Origin: Riptortus pedestris
Taxonomy: Eukaryota > Arthropoda > Insecta > Hemiptera > Alydidae
Direction of reading: 5' to 3'
DNA length: 64,000 bases
Assembly (NCBI GenBank): GCA_019009955.1
Contig: CM032233.1
Coordinates: 67,173,501 to 67,237,500, forward strand
The number at the start of each line of letters is the position of its first letter. Positions within the stretch are counted from its first letter, which is position 1. The position numbers and the translations under genes were made by a program. Shown here piece by piece: positions 12,618-24,535 of the stretch. Below the pieces are notes generated by a model. That model had not been told where the DNA came from. It searched no databases and saw only the letters and a program-made list of their open reading frames with translations.

Positions 12618-12765
12618 GGGGGTTTGGGTCAACAGAACGTAGTTGCAAATATCTCAAGTAAAATTTCAATGAAAACAATATTTGATATTTAACATTTTAA
12701 TGAAGTGGATCATGATATAACAGCTTATTATTAATATGACATGAGCAGGAGTGGGGGTTTATTCA
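12618..12765 (+). mobile_element. HINE-like family fragment
   Basis: TGCAAATATCTCAAGTAAAA, GAAAACAATATTTGATATTT and GACATGAGCAGGAGTGGGGG match the spacer between modules of long copies. Confidence 0.6.
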
Positions 12766-13826
12766 AAATCCTTCCATAAAAAAAAAAATATTCCTATTAT
12801 CGTTCGGAAGGGATCTTTTCCTGCATAAACATTATGCACTGCTGTGACCAGACTTGACTTGAGATTAACTGCTTGAGCGTGACAACAGTTCCTCAGGGAT
12901 ATCTCCATATTCAAATAACTCATAGGGACAATTACCATACTCGTCCATACAAACCAGTAATGTTTTGCATCACTGCAGTTTTCCTGGGATATTGAAAAAA
13001 ACAAGAAGTAAAAATGTGCAACAGGAGCCGTCACGTGGGGTTTATACTCCACAGTGGAAATATTTTCTGACATAGAATTTTGTGATTGCTCTTCCTTCGC
13101 TGGGTGACGCAAAGATCCGTCTGCTTACTGAGTTAAAATATTGGTAGATATATCACTAATAATTTTAAATGAAATAAAAATAATGCATTTGGTAACGTTG
13201 TGAAACCTGCAACAAATTTAAAAGTGATTATGTTATAAATTCTCAAAATAACCGAACAAAAATAGTAATTTTTTCCCCGAACATACTGATATTATTACTG
13301 TATAAGCTGTTAGCTATGTGTAGAAATGGTAACGGGCTTTTCATTGATCCTGGTCCTGTGCCGTGCAGTAACTCAGAACAAATAAAAATATTTTGTTTAT
13401 TTAATATAATAGAAGAACCAAGGAAGTCGCGTAGTGCCCACATCAGACTTGTTCTCTAACGATAAATGAACACACATGAATATTTTTTTTTCTCTATCGT
13501 GATTGGATAGAACGGCATTACTGCACGACGGGAAGTCTATATCCAGAGAAGGGGTATTGGCAGGCGTCTGTTGTTTATTCTCAACATAGGCAGACGATGA
13601 CACACCACAGAAAAATCTCTTAACTCATTTGCTGTATCCAGATCAAAGCACTTCCTCAATAAAAAAGAAACAAAAACTGTCACGCAGGTGTTGACCCTGC
13701 GCTTTATTTTTAATTTCGTCCGTAATAAGAAGGAAAAACTGAATCTTAAGCTGGGCATGAAATTTCTGTTGATATAGATGCTTTACGTGAACATCGCATC
13801 AAGTAGATTTGGGGAGGGGGGCGAAA
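12766..13826. other. Unannotated DNA with overlapping minus-strand open frames
   Basis: Minus-strand frames of 117, 66, 68 and 73 codons lie here. None shows a domain I recognise. A second minus-strand frame near 12850-12960 reads MDEYGNCPYELFEYGDIPEE, which looks protein-like and follows a plausible acceptor (CAATATCCCAG). It is too short to name. Confidence 0.3.
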
Positions 13827-13837
13827 TGAATGAGTTT

Positions 13838-14333
13838 AAAAAAATAGTTCATCGCGCAGGGGGTTCGTAAACTTAGCAAATTTCCCCCTTTTTAGAATGA
13901 TACACTATTAGTGTCATCTCACCCCAAAACTAAAATACATATATAAATATTTTGGTTAATATTCAAGATAAAAAGAAACTTGTATATACATGTTTGGTTC
14001 TATGGAACTTTCCGTCCCAACTCATAATAACGGAGATATTTCGAATTTTGGAAATTCCCCTATCTTCATCCCCGCCCCTTCCGGCCATTTCAGCTGTTAA
14101 CGAAATAGATATTTATTTTTACATAAGTCGAGTGCGATAACGATGAAACAAAAATTGCGAATGCTAGAGTGTTTTTTAGACACACACACACACACACTTG
14201 TAAATACATGAAAGGAGCTCATTTCCGTCATCTCCTGCGTAGGATCGATGGACATTTGAGGAAATGTTTCGAAAATCGCGCTGTGAGTACAAGCTCAATA
14301 ACTGATTTCCATTAAGGAAAATCTGCTAAAAAT
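13838..14333 (+). mobile_element. HINE-like element copy 10, decayed short form with a CA microsatellite
   Basis: Degenerate 5' end (ATCGCGCAGGGGGTTCGTAA, TTAGCAAATTTCCCC). One module, then a short (AC)n run at about 14178-14198 in place of TA, tail GTAGGATCGATGGACATTTG, end GATTTCCATTAAGGAAAATC then TGCTAAAAA. Confidence 0.72.
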
Positions 14334-14595
14334 GCAAATGTCTCGTTTATTATTCTGTTTGAGAGAAAGAAGCATATAGAATAGCAATTGCAGAATATAT
14401 CATTGTCAACAAGATTGATAATATATCATTTTTCGATCCGAGTCATAATAACGAAGATATTTTGACATATTGATTTTCGGCTCTTTGTACACCCCCCTCC
14501 CCTCCATTCTCGTGGCAAGATTTCAGACGATAACGAACTGGACCTTTCTCTTTACATGATACTCTTAAATATCCAGTTTGGCAAAGATTCATTAA
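14333..14595 (+). mobile_element. HINE-like family module fragment
   Basis: Begins directly at the A run ending copy 10 with ATGCAAATGTCTCGTTTATT, continues TTCGATCCGAGTCATAATAA, a C-rich stretch and TCTTAAATATCCAGTTTGGC. Suggests copy 10 inserted at an A run inside an older copy. Confidence 0.65.
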
Positions 14596-14924
14596 GGTTC
14601 AGGTAATTATTACCTGTTGTAATACAACCAATATAGACACGGTTTTAATATTGAATTAAAATGAAAGTCATTTATATCATAATGGCTTTTAGAAAAAAAC
14701 GCTTGGTAGTAGTAATCAAGTAGAATTCAATGTACATTAGCCAAAGAAGTATTAATAAGTTAGTTATTATAAATGGGTTGGAGAAAAGGGAACTCCTTGA
14801 TGCTTAAAGCGCGCTGGGGTTGAAATAAATAAGATATACTGAATGAAGAGAGAAATGTTTGCTTTTGACCCAGTATGCCTAGACTTTCAAAAAATCTAAA
14901 AAAGATTGTCTTCTGTATTAAAGA

Positions 14925-14991
<67 letters not shown>

Positions 14992-16116
14992 GGAGGATGG
15001 AGTAATTATAGACATTTACCTGCATTTGTCCAGGTGAAAATAAATTATTTATTGCCATTAATGTATTGTGAAGTTGTAAGAAATCAAATGTTGGTATGAA
15101 CTTTATATAGTTAACATGCCACCCTAAGGTATAATTATTTTTCCTTCTACTTTAAAATCCGAACAAATATATTTTAAAAATTCTACTGTGTCTACACACC
15201 CTGTTTTTTGGGGTGATATGTAGACCCGTACAAAAGCCTACAAAAGCTCATTTAAGCTTTTAAAAAAGCATATTTAAAAGTCCAGACATATTTTAGGAAA
15301 TTGTTTTTTACCGACGCTTTTCGATTGCAGTTAAAACAATGCATATATAGTCAATGTTTACTTATTCTTATCTCAACTCTTTTAATATCTAGGTAATTAT
15401 CTGATGTGTCTCCAATTGCCCCTGCCTACACTTACCCCACCTGCCCCTGTATATTGTTGTACATATTTATTACTTGTCTATGTTCCTGTGAACTGAGCTG
15501 TTTGGATAGTAGTAGGTTCAGAAGAGGATGCAGTGGTTTACTGTTGCTTCCTTCATTGACTATCAACAATAAAATCATCTGAGAGTGTAGAGAGAGTTCC
15601 ATTCGAGCCAAAATTGCTGAGGTAGCCATTCCTCAGTAGCCTCCATAGCCTGAATAATGATAAACATTAGATAGGAAGATTATGCTTACTATGCCCTCTA
15701 CATATCGAAATTCGACAAGGGGGGAATTTCTATTTCATTAACCCGCATACAAATGGAATAACCAATACAAAAATTGGATGGAATAACCAAAATTGCTTGA
15801 TGGCAATACTTAATATATTTCTCCGTACCATAAGTTTAATTGCTGTACAATCAAACTTATGGCTTCATACCCGTATTGCTTATTTTATCACTGTGTGCTA
15901 ATTGTCATTTGTACATTAATATACATACTACAGTTTCTTTCCGATAAATTCAGTTGTATTTCGCGAGTCTCAACCTTGCTTAGGAGTTTGCTCAGACCGC
16001 AGAAGTCTATTTCAGTGAAGGTTACTTAAATGTATTATGAAGCAGTCTTTCGTTGGTAAAGAGATATTCTTTAAAAATAAAGACAGGTGTTATATTAGCG
16101 ATAAGCCTAATGCATT
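14596..16116. other. Unannotated DNA
   Basis: Contains an isolated TA microsatellite (14926-14989) outside any repeat copy and an imperfect hairpin at about 15189-15226 (GTCTACACACCC / GGGTGATATGTAGAC). Nothing else recognised. Confidence 0.4.
14926..14989. repeat. (TA)n microsatellite
   Basis: About 62 bp of uninterrupted AT, not flanked by HINE-like boxes. Confidence 0.95.
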
Positions 16117-16419
16117 AAGAGTAGGAGTTGAGTTCGACCGAGGGCGGAAACTTAAAAAATACACATATCTCGTCTAAAATTAGAGTTAGTAAGAAGTGTA
16201 TAAAGCATACATTGTTGGAAATTAAATTTTAATTAAGATTGATTAAATAATATTTTTCTTTCGACTAACATCAACGTAGATTTTCAAATTTTCCATTACT
16301 CCCCCCTAAATCGTCCCTCTAGTCCTATTTTAACAGTTAACGAATTTGAGCTTTATTTTTACGTAAAACTCTTAAATATCGACTTTGAAAACAATTAAAC
16401 AAAAACTACGACCAGTAAT

Positions 16420-16479
<60 letters not shown>

Positions 16480-16577
16480 TTCAACAGACCTCATGTTAGT
16501 CATCTCCTTGGAGATTTAATGAAATGTTTCGAAAATCGTGATCTGATTACAACCTCAATTGCTGATTTCCCTTAAAG
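16117..16577 (+). mobile_element. HINE-like element copy 11, old, lacking the 5' end
   Basis: Module with substitutions (TTTCGACTAACATCAACGTA), AAACTACGACCAGTAATAGG, TA microsatellite at 16422-16472, tail CAGACCTCATGTTAGTCATC, and a decayed hairpin (GCTGATTTCCCTTAAAGTGC). Confidence 0.65.
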
Positions 16578-16989
16578 TGCGTTCATGAACAGGTCCATAA
16601 AGATATTCAATCAATAGAATTTAAAAACTTAATACAACGTTAAATAATGAAATATGAAATCGTTTACAAATTCTATCTTTGTTCTTAAATAATGCGTTTT
16701 ATTCTTGGTAAAATTTTCCATGTGTTTCTCTAGCACGTTGATTATAACCCACTTATAGCTGAGTACACTTACTCCATGGCATTCCAACGCCTTAATTTGC
16801 ATCAGCAAATAGCATTTTTTTCTCTTTTTTATAACGCTTATGATGTTTGAAGCGAATAGGAATTTTTTTTTTTGTATTGAGTAAACATTACGTTTATCAT
16901 TCATTCACGAGTTATATCCTTAAACGCTTTTGAAATTCAAATGAACTGAAGAGACCTTCAGGCTCAGACGAATGAGCTAAGTTGGGAAA
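16578..16989. other. Unannotated DNA
   Basis: Holds a 91-codon minus-strand frame (16629-16904) rich in Ile, Lys and Phe, with no recognisable domain. Confidence 0.35.
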
Positions 16990-16999
16990 CTGGTATTAA

Positions 17000-17095
17000 T
17001 ATCTGGAAGTCTTCCCTAAATTCTAAAACTTGGTGGGAAGTCGTCAAGTTTCTAAAACCTGTTTCCCAGATCTGCGATATCACCTCTAACACCAT
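17000..17095 (+). repeat. Stray monomer of the 110-bp satellite
   Basis: AAAACTTGGTGGGAAGTCGT, then TCTAAAACCTGTTTCCCAGA, matches the array at 18020-18700, about 1 kb downstream. Confidence 0.6.
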
Positions 17096-17297
17096 ACTAA
17101 TTATTATGAGCTTAGGCATTAATATATATATTTTATATAGGAATAAAGTATTCCTAAAATTTTTATGAAATCCATCATTTACATAAGGGTCCCTTCAGTC
17201 ATGATTTTAATATCACCTAAAGTTTTTTCTGCATTAATACTTGATAATTACTTTTTTTTTATATTTATTTCATTAATTAATGAATCTTACTAACTGC

Positions 17298-17470
17298 AGG
17301 GGGCTCAGGTTAGCCATTTGAGTTATGACATTGGTCTTAATGCACTTGTCAAACCTAGAGTCGTGAGTTCATTTCTCACCTGGGCAAAAACCTATAGGTT
17401 ACCCGCCACGATTTGGCATAGCTGCATGAAGGGGACGTAAATAAATAATTACCTTCTTTTTTTTTTCTAA
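17298..17470 (+). repeat. tRNA-derived SINE candidate, copy a
   Basis: GGCTCAGGTTAGCCATTTGA and GTCGTGAGTTCATTTCTCAC resemble the A-box region and B box/T-loop of a tRNA, and a T run follows near 17457. A similar head occurs at 42511-42605. Could be a tRNA pseudogene instead. Confidence 0.45.
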
Positions 17471-18017
17471 CTGCATCGTCCATTACTGATTAAACGTTGC
17501 TTCATCATTGCCCAGACCTTACTTAAATAGATGCTTAAGCGTTCTTTATTTAAGAGATCCTCAATTAGCAGAGAAGTAACATTTGTTAGTAATTAGATGC
17601 TTTAATCAACTACTGAACAAATATTCAAGCGGATATATATTTAAATATTCAAATATTTAAGAGACCATAAATATTAACTGAATGTTGAAATTTCCTAAGC
17701 ATGTGATTCAATGTAACCATATATATTAATATATTTGTATTGTAAAGGTAATCAATCATCCTTACTTGATTGAGGGGAGCTTAGGAAATTCTGCTGATAA
17801 GTAGGAGGACATTGAATAGGAAGAGTCGTGATAGCCTGTCCCTAGATTGTCGCTATACAATGGAACACTTCCTAACTGGGGAGCCAGTAGAAATTAGACC
17901 GCCAATGGTCCAATATATTTCTCACTGTGCGTTCAATTGATACTCTGGCGTCTTTCTGTTTGCAATTATTCTTCTCGAGAAATAAGCTGTGGGAAATGAA
18001 TGGATTTCAAACATTTA
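17471..18017. other. Unannotated DNA
   Basis: No feature recognised. Confidence 0.35.
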
Positions 18018-18705
18018 ACTAGATTAAGCCTGGCGAGAAGAATTAAAGTTATAAAGACCCGTTTCCCAGGTCAGCACTCCTACATCCAGCACTTATGATG
18101 ACTCCTCGTCGAGCATCAGTTGAAATAGGACTTAAGAACTTGGTGGGAACACTTACATTTTCTAAGACATGTTTCCCATATCTGCACTCCCTCATCCAGC
18201 ACTTACAATGACTCCTCGTCGAGCATTAGCTGGAATAGCACTTCAGAACTTGCTAGGAAGATTTACAGTTCTTAAGACCTGTTTCCCAGATCAGCACTCC
18301 CACATCCAGCACTTATGATGACTCCCCGTCGAATATTCGTTGGAATAGCACTTAAGAACTTGCTGGGAAGACTTACAGTTCTTAAGACCCGTTTCCCAGA
18401 TCAGCACTCCTACATCCAGCACTTATGATGACTCCTCGTCGAGCATCAGTTGAAATAGCTCTTAAGAACTTGGTGGGAACACTTACATTTTCTAAGACAT
18501 GTTTCCCATATCTGCACTCCCTCATCCAGCACTTACAATGACTCCTCGTCGAGCATTAGCTGGAATAGCTCTTCAGAATATGCTGGGGAGACTTAAGTTT
18601 CGAAAACCTGGTTCCCAGATCAGCACTCCCACATCCCGGACTTATGCCGACTCCCCTGTTGAGCCGTAACCGGAATAGCACTTAAGAACTTCGTGAGGAG
18701 ACTTT
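18018..18705 (+). repeat. 110-bp tandem array, six monomers
   Basis: The marker GCACTCC recurs at 18074, 18184, 18294, 18404, 18514 and 18623, a period of 110 bp. Each monomer carries GTTTCCCA...TC...GCACTCC, ATCCAGCACTTA and GACTCCTCGTCGAGCAT. Monomers 1-3 match 4-6 better than they match each other, giving a 330-bp higher-order unit. Confidence 0.88.
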
Positions 18706-18712
18706 TTTTTTA

Positions 18713-18925
18713 TCTCTTCTCACCATATATTTTCTACATCTAAGTAAAAATCTGACGAGTAGAAGGTTGCTTTCTATTTGAGCAACGAAAAAATGTATAA
18801 AGCAATAATTTCAGAGCATCGCCCTTGTCCAATTTCATCTGTTAACAAACTCTATCTTTAGTTTCACGTTGAACGCTTATATATCGAGGCAATGCGCTAA
18901 CAAAGTAATAATTGTGACAAATAAA
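18713..18925 (+). mobile_element. HINE-like family fragment (module B)
   Basis: TCACCATATATTTTCTACAT, ACGAAAAAATGTATAAAGCA and TCTTTAGTTTCACGTTGAAC match the module B region of long copies. Ends absent. Confidence 0.5.
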
Positions 18926-20954
18926 ACTAATGATAAATAGTTCAATCATTTTTTAATTTTTACGTTTACAACTAGCGGAATATGTAAAAGAAACCTATGA
19001 AATCCTAAGCTAACGGAGTTTTTAAACTACAAAGGAGCAATAAGAATTTATATAATTTATAAAACAATTTATTTGGTTTTAATTATTATAAACTGTTTTA
19101 ACAATGAACCTGTCTCATTAATGTTTATGGGGAGATATATTGTTATTTATTGAATACTTATTATATGTACTCTGGCTGTAATAAGTTCTTTATCGTCACA
19201 CTTATGTCTCTTCATTACTCCGTAATTCATTTACTGATAAGGCTTTGTCAAACAAATTTGTTTAATTCTGTTCATGTTATATATACGCCCAGAAGTCTCA
19301 ACCACAAAAAAATGGATAAATACGTTAAACTCTGTAAATCAAAAATGTTGGCCATTTCAATATTTCCTTTTGAGTCGTACAAGGAAGTAAAACTGCTTTA
19401 GCTCTCTCTCAGATTTTATAGATTCATCAATGAATTTTACATTATAATTACTTACTTGTGGATACCTTTAGATCAGTGCACTTCAGCAAGTTTCAAACGT
19501 TTCTTTTCTTTTACAATCTGGTCATCGGATAAGCGGCCTTCATTCGGACATCGTAAACACGAGTAAACCTATTCTATGTGTAATGTGTTATCGACTCAAC
19601 TAAACGACCTTGTAGCATCCCCGAGAGGCAATTCATCCGTCAATTATCTCCCTTGCCTCTCGAAGAAATAGGTTAGATCATTTGATTGACATCTAACGAC
19701 CTAGATGCGGCAGAGAGAGAGCCTAGGGTGCCGGCCATCGAGATAAACTCCATACTCAGAAGTGGCATTCTGGTTCGGTTCTGATAGCAACATCCTTAAA
19801 ATATTCAAAATACATATCTTCGTTATCAAGTATAGAGGTGGGCTAATTGCAGCCTTAAATGACAATTTACTAACTATAAAGCAATTGAATACCAATTACC
19901 CCATTAATGAGCTCCCCATTTGATTGTACTCAAAACGCGAGCAATTAAGAATCTTCCTGTTCCTGCAAACCTTCACATTTTCCACGAAAGTTAGAAAATT
20001 ACACACATTTTGATTTGAATACTTATCTTTATTTTTTAAGATATACATATCCCATATAACATATATTTATATGGGGTATTACAACAAAGAAACAATATTT
20101 TGTAGATAAAACTGATATTGACATACGAAAAGATTGATTGGATATTAAATATAAAAAATATTAAATTAGTTTACAATAAGTGTTTTTCATTACAAATTTT
20201 GTACAACGATTTCAAATAGTATTACAATCCATAATTGGCAAAACATTACTAATTCTTCTTTGAACTGCTGAAATTATACTATTTTAGTCATATTATCTGA
20301 GAAACAAATAGACAATAGTCTGTGTTATTTGTTCAATGTTGTCAATAGCATTTTTAATCGAAATGGAAACTTTGTGTGACTCTAGTTGAGCTATAGTATT
20401 TCTGTGACCCTCATAGTTTACTGAGTGAAGTAATTACTGGCGCACGTTCTACGGGAGGCATAATGAGAGGCGTTCCACCAGATAGATCATTTCGTTTTAG
20501 AAGTGACTCATGACTATTTCTTAAACCAAATTGGAATCGAGCCATTTCACATTGAGTTGCAATATAGCTAAAATAGGTTTTCTAGCAATAATCAATAGGT
20601 GTGTTGAAGCTCCGCAAGATAGTTTAATTTTCCTTCGATGATCTGATGTTCGGAGAGTGACTTATGCTTGAAAATTACATTCGTAGGAATAAATAAGTTC
20701 ATAAAAAAAAAAAAAATCTTTCCATAGTGGATGCTTAGGTTAGGGAAAGTAACTTCAAAGCATTTGGTAGAGCATAAAATAAAATTCGAAATTAGTAAAA
20801 CAAAACTAATTGCATACAGAAAATTAATACCTGCATAAGTTTAAAAGATATGCTAAAATCCGCGTATAATAGAAGTCATTTTAAAATGTATGAATGATTT
20901 GAAATACTATTTTGTGCACAGACAATTAAACCATAAGATGATCAATCTATCTGA
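18926..20954. other. Unannotated DNA
   Basis: About 2 kb of AT-rich sequence. Open frames at 19150-19401 (+) and 19701-19895 (-) have no recognisable domain. Confidence 0.4.
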
Positions 20955-20957
20955 TCA

Positions 20958-21405
20958 TTAATGAAAGGAAGCTATCATTAATAAAATAGAAAAATACCAA
21001 CATCCAAAGATCATATACACTGATGGCTCGAAAATTGCCGAGTCTTCCTCCTGCGCGAAAATGCCTGCCAAAAATTCAAACTCAACATTTAACCAGCATC
21101 TATTCCGCCGAACTATTCGCATTTCAGTTCGCTTTAATACAACTGCATTTACAAACACTCGACTCAAGAAAAATTCCTGATATGCACTGACTCGTTGAGT
21201 GTCCTATTGAGTATTAAACATGTATTTACAAACAACCCAATAGAATAAAAAATACATAATCAAATAAAAATGCTCCGAGAGTTAAAAAGGGTCGTCTACT
21301 TCATGTGGATTCCAAGCCACGTGGGAATAGATGGAAATGAAAAAGCAGATTTAGCAGCCAGAGAAGCCCACCTCTCCATTACCCCTACAACAATTACAAT
21401 CTGAT
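20958..21405 (+). pseudogene. Non-LTR retrotransposon fragment: RNase H domain
   Basis: Plus-strand pieces in different frames read IYTDGSKIAES, then SIYSAELFAFQFALIQLHLQ, then KFLICTDSLSVLLSIKHVF, then WIPSHVGIDGNEKADLAARE. These are the DG, E, D and D catalytic blocks of LINE-type RNase H (I/Jockey-like). At least two frameshifts and an in-frame TAA break it. Confidence 0.85.
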
Positions 21406-21416
21406 TTAATACAAGT

Positions 21417-21875
21417 TATCTCATCTCACCATCTATTCTCTATATCTAAATAAATCTCCGGCGAGTTGAAGTGGGGTATCCTGAGATCTGAAAAAAAATG
21501 CGCAAATAACTCGCTTAATATTTGAGTTACAAATAAATGTATAGAGCAACAATTGTAGTGCATCAATAGTGTAACAAGATTGGTTCTATAACATTTTTCA
21601 ATCTGATTCATAATAACGGAGAAATTTTCAAATTCCCCTTCCCATTCCGGATCCTATATCAATCATTACCTAATATAATCTTTAGTTTATGAAACGGTTA
21701 AATATCGAGTTGGTCAAACAAAAATTGCAACCGCTAGAGCGTTAACTATATATATATATATATATAGTTTGAATGGATTTTCGTACTCGATATGCACTCA
21801 AATGTTTTTTTCGAGTCGCTTCATGAGTACAACCTCAATACCTGATTTCCCTTCAGAGAAATCTGTTAATAAAAA
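21417..21875 (+). mobile_element. HINE-like element copy 12, lacking the first bases
   Basis: Begins in the near-5' region (CATCTATTCTCTATATCTAA), a B-type module, GCAACCGCTAGAGCGTTAAC, a very short TA run (21750-21766), shortened tail, and end GATTTCCCTTCAGAGAAATC then TGTTAATAAAAA. Confidence 0.7.
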
Positions 21876-22100
21876 CTGTATTACCTGTTATTGGTGAAAG
21901 GTCTATTGTGCACATACAAAATTAGCGCTCCTACAGTTGGCAATTACACAGCACTCTAACATGGTGTAATCAGAATCTGAAATAAATTTTCCTCATGACA
22001 TGTAATACAATATTTGTTCTTAAAATAATTATTCTGTGTGACGTTGCTTTATGATTACAATCGTCAATAAATTTAAAGTTCATGTTATATATAACATGCA

Positions 22101-23403
22101 TTTTAGGAAATTTCCTTAGGCGAAATCAGGTATTGAGGTTGAACTCATTATGGGATTTTCAAAAAATATCATCAAATGTCCATCAAACCTACCTAGGAAA
22201 TGATGAAATTGAGGTCCGTTCAAAACGATATAAGGTATATAGATAGATCTATCTATATATTTGTCAAGCGGTCGCAATTTTTGTTTGGTCGTTACCAAAC
22301 TCGATATTTAGTCGTTTTATGTGAAAAGAAAGATCAAGTTCCTTAACTGCTGAAATTGGACCAGGGGGAGGGGAGGTTTAAAGGAGGAGAATTCTGAAAA
22401 TTCGAAATATCTCCGTTACTATAAGTCGGATCGAAAAAGTGTATAATATAAATCTTTTTGCAAATTAAATGTACTATAAATGATGTTATATACATTTATT
22501 CTCTATCTTGAATATTAACCGAGATATTTGCATTTTTCAGTTTTCAACCTTCAGCAAACCCCCACTTCTCCACTTTTTTTTTTTATTTCGAAAAAAATCG
22601 ATGTTTAAACGTTCTTCTATCTAAAGTTACAAAACACGTTTTGATAACACAATAAACTTGTCACTAAATTGGCACCTATTCAAAAGCATTTTTCAAGAAT
22701 TTTTAACCCAAAACTTGCTTCTATTGTATAAATGCTATTATATGTAATAATATGTGTTACTATAAATGATATATGCAATTTGTCTTTATCGTGATTATTA
22801 ACCGAGATATTTACATTTCTTTTAGTTTTCAGCCTTTTGTAAATCCCCACCTCCTACTCATGTCATACAATTATTATTAACAATAAGCTGTTATACCATG
22901 AACCACTTTGTGTGAAGGCTAAACATCAAATATAGTTTTAATTGATCTTTTATTGAGTGAGGTATGTACAGATATTTTCCCCCTGATTTTGGATTTTATG
23001 TTTAAGAACCACGCGATTTTTATTTAATCAACACCACACTCGATATTTAACCGTTTCATAAACTAAAGATTACATTAGGCATTGATATCGGACCTGGAAT
23101 GGGAAAGGGGAAATCGAAAATCCAAAATTCCTCCTTTATTATGAATCAGATTGAAAAATGTTATAGAACAATTTTGTTTAACTATTGATGATCAATCAAT
23201 TGTTGTTCTATACATTTTCTCGTAACTAAAAATTAAGCTAGTTATTAGCATTTTCTTGATTTCTGCCTTCAGTAAACCTCCACTTCTACTCATCTGATTT
23301 TTACTTACAAGTAGGGAATATATAGTGACAAGCGATCACCAGTGAGTCATCCAGCACGTGGGAAATCTGTTTAGTTTACGCAGCCCCTGCGTGACGAACT
23401 TTT
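22101..23403 (-). mobile_element. HINE-like element copy 13, long form
   Basis: Longest near-complete reverse copy. It runs from TTTTAGGAAATTTCCTTAGG and the tail (CATCAAACCTACCTAGG) to a TA/GATA stretch and the CTCGATATTTAGTCGTTTTA box. Two A-type modules follow (near 22400 and 22740), then a B-type module near 23130. The 5' end is CACGTGGGAAATCTGTTTAG, CGCAGCCCCTGCGTGACGAA. Confidence 0.78.
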
Positions 23404-24535
23404 ACTTTTTCCTTATTTATTGGAATCTCTCAAGTGAGTGCAATGTTTTAAAACAGGCTGATGTTTCTCCTGCTAGAAACCAGTTATCAGCAGAAATTGA
23501 ATTCATGATTGCGCTGTGTTGCGTGAATTGTTTTGTAAACTCAGACTACTTTTTTTTTAATTTTTTATATAAGTTGTTGCCGAAGCTCTCAAGACCCTAC
23601 TCCAAACCTCAAGTTGAAACACATGGTTTATCCGACTTCGATAAGTATCTAGGGAGACGATAAGATGAAGCAATACTTTCAAGTACCACTTGAGAAGCCC
23701 TGACCACACTTGAAGTTGTTTGGAGGGGCTTTCGAGGTGTTGAAATGAAGGCCAAGGACACATTTTATAAGCGACGATTCCCTTCTTAAAGCATAGGACG
23801 ATGACCCTATATTATCATCGGAACCTGAAAGGGTTTAAATTCAGGAAAGCCCTCTTTGAGGTCAAAAACCATCTCCTTCTGAGCCTCCCGCTATTTCTGG
23901 TACAATCTTTTTGAGTAGCTTACTGGGCTGTTTACATTCAACATAATACAGATACTGTAGTCCACCGTTCTTAATAGCACAGTTGATACTAGCTCCACCT
24001 AACAAATCAGTTTTGTCCACCTATGTAAATGAAGATGTACCTACATTTTACTAAGAATTAATATGACATGAAGATGTCCCTGTAGTTTACAAAATTTCTG
24101 TGTTGTTCATCCCAACTCCGGAGTGAATGAACCCAATTTAATCCCTCCCAAATAATTGTGAATCTCATTCACTATACAATCTTTTTAAGAGTTTTAGTTC
24201 ACTTCTCCAAGTTCAAAGAACAAATGCGACAGGTCACTATCTTTTTTAAAGCAGCAATGTTCCTCTGAAGATGGTGTCAAATGGTATCAGAAATTTCGTG
24301 ACAGATGCGGTGTAAATATAATCGCAGTGGTTCATACTTATCAAACAAAATTGAGTGAAGGCGACCTTAGAATAGTTAAGCTCTCCGACAATAATCAGTA
24401 TCCAGTTTTACAGGCTACGGAATATATTACGTACCACTGATGTTGGCCAGTAGGCTTGGACAATATAATGTGGATTAAGGTGACTGGATAAATAAAATGT
24501 CGCCTATATTAGATGAGTTTACTGAAAAACTAGCA
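23404..24535. other. Unannotated DNA
   Basis: No gene or repeat recognised. Short open frames at 23358-23663 (+) and 23557-23763 (-) look like chance. Confidence 0.4.
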
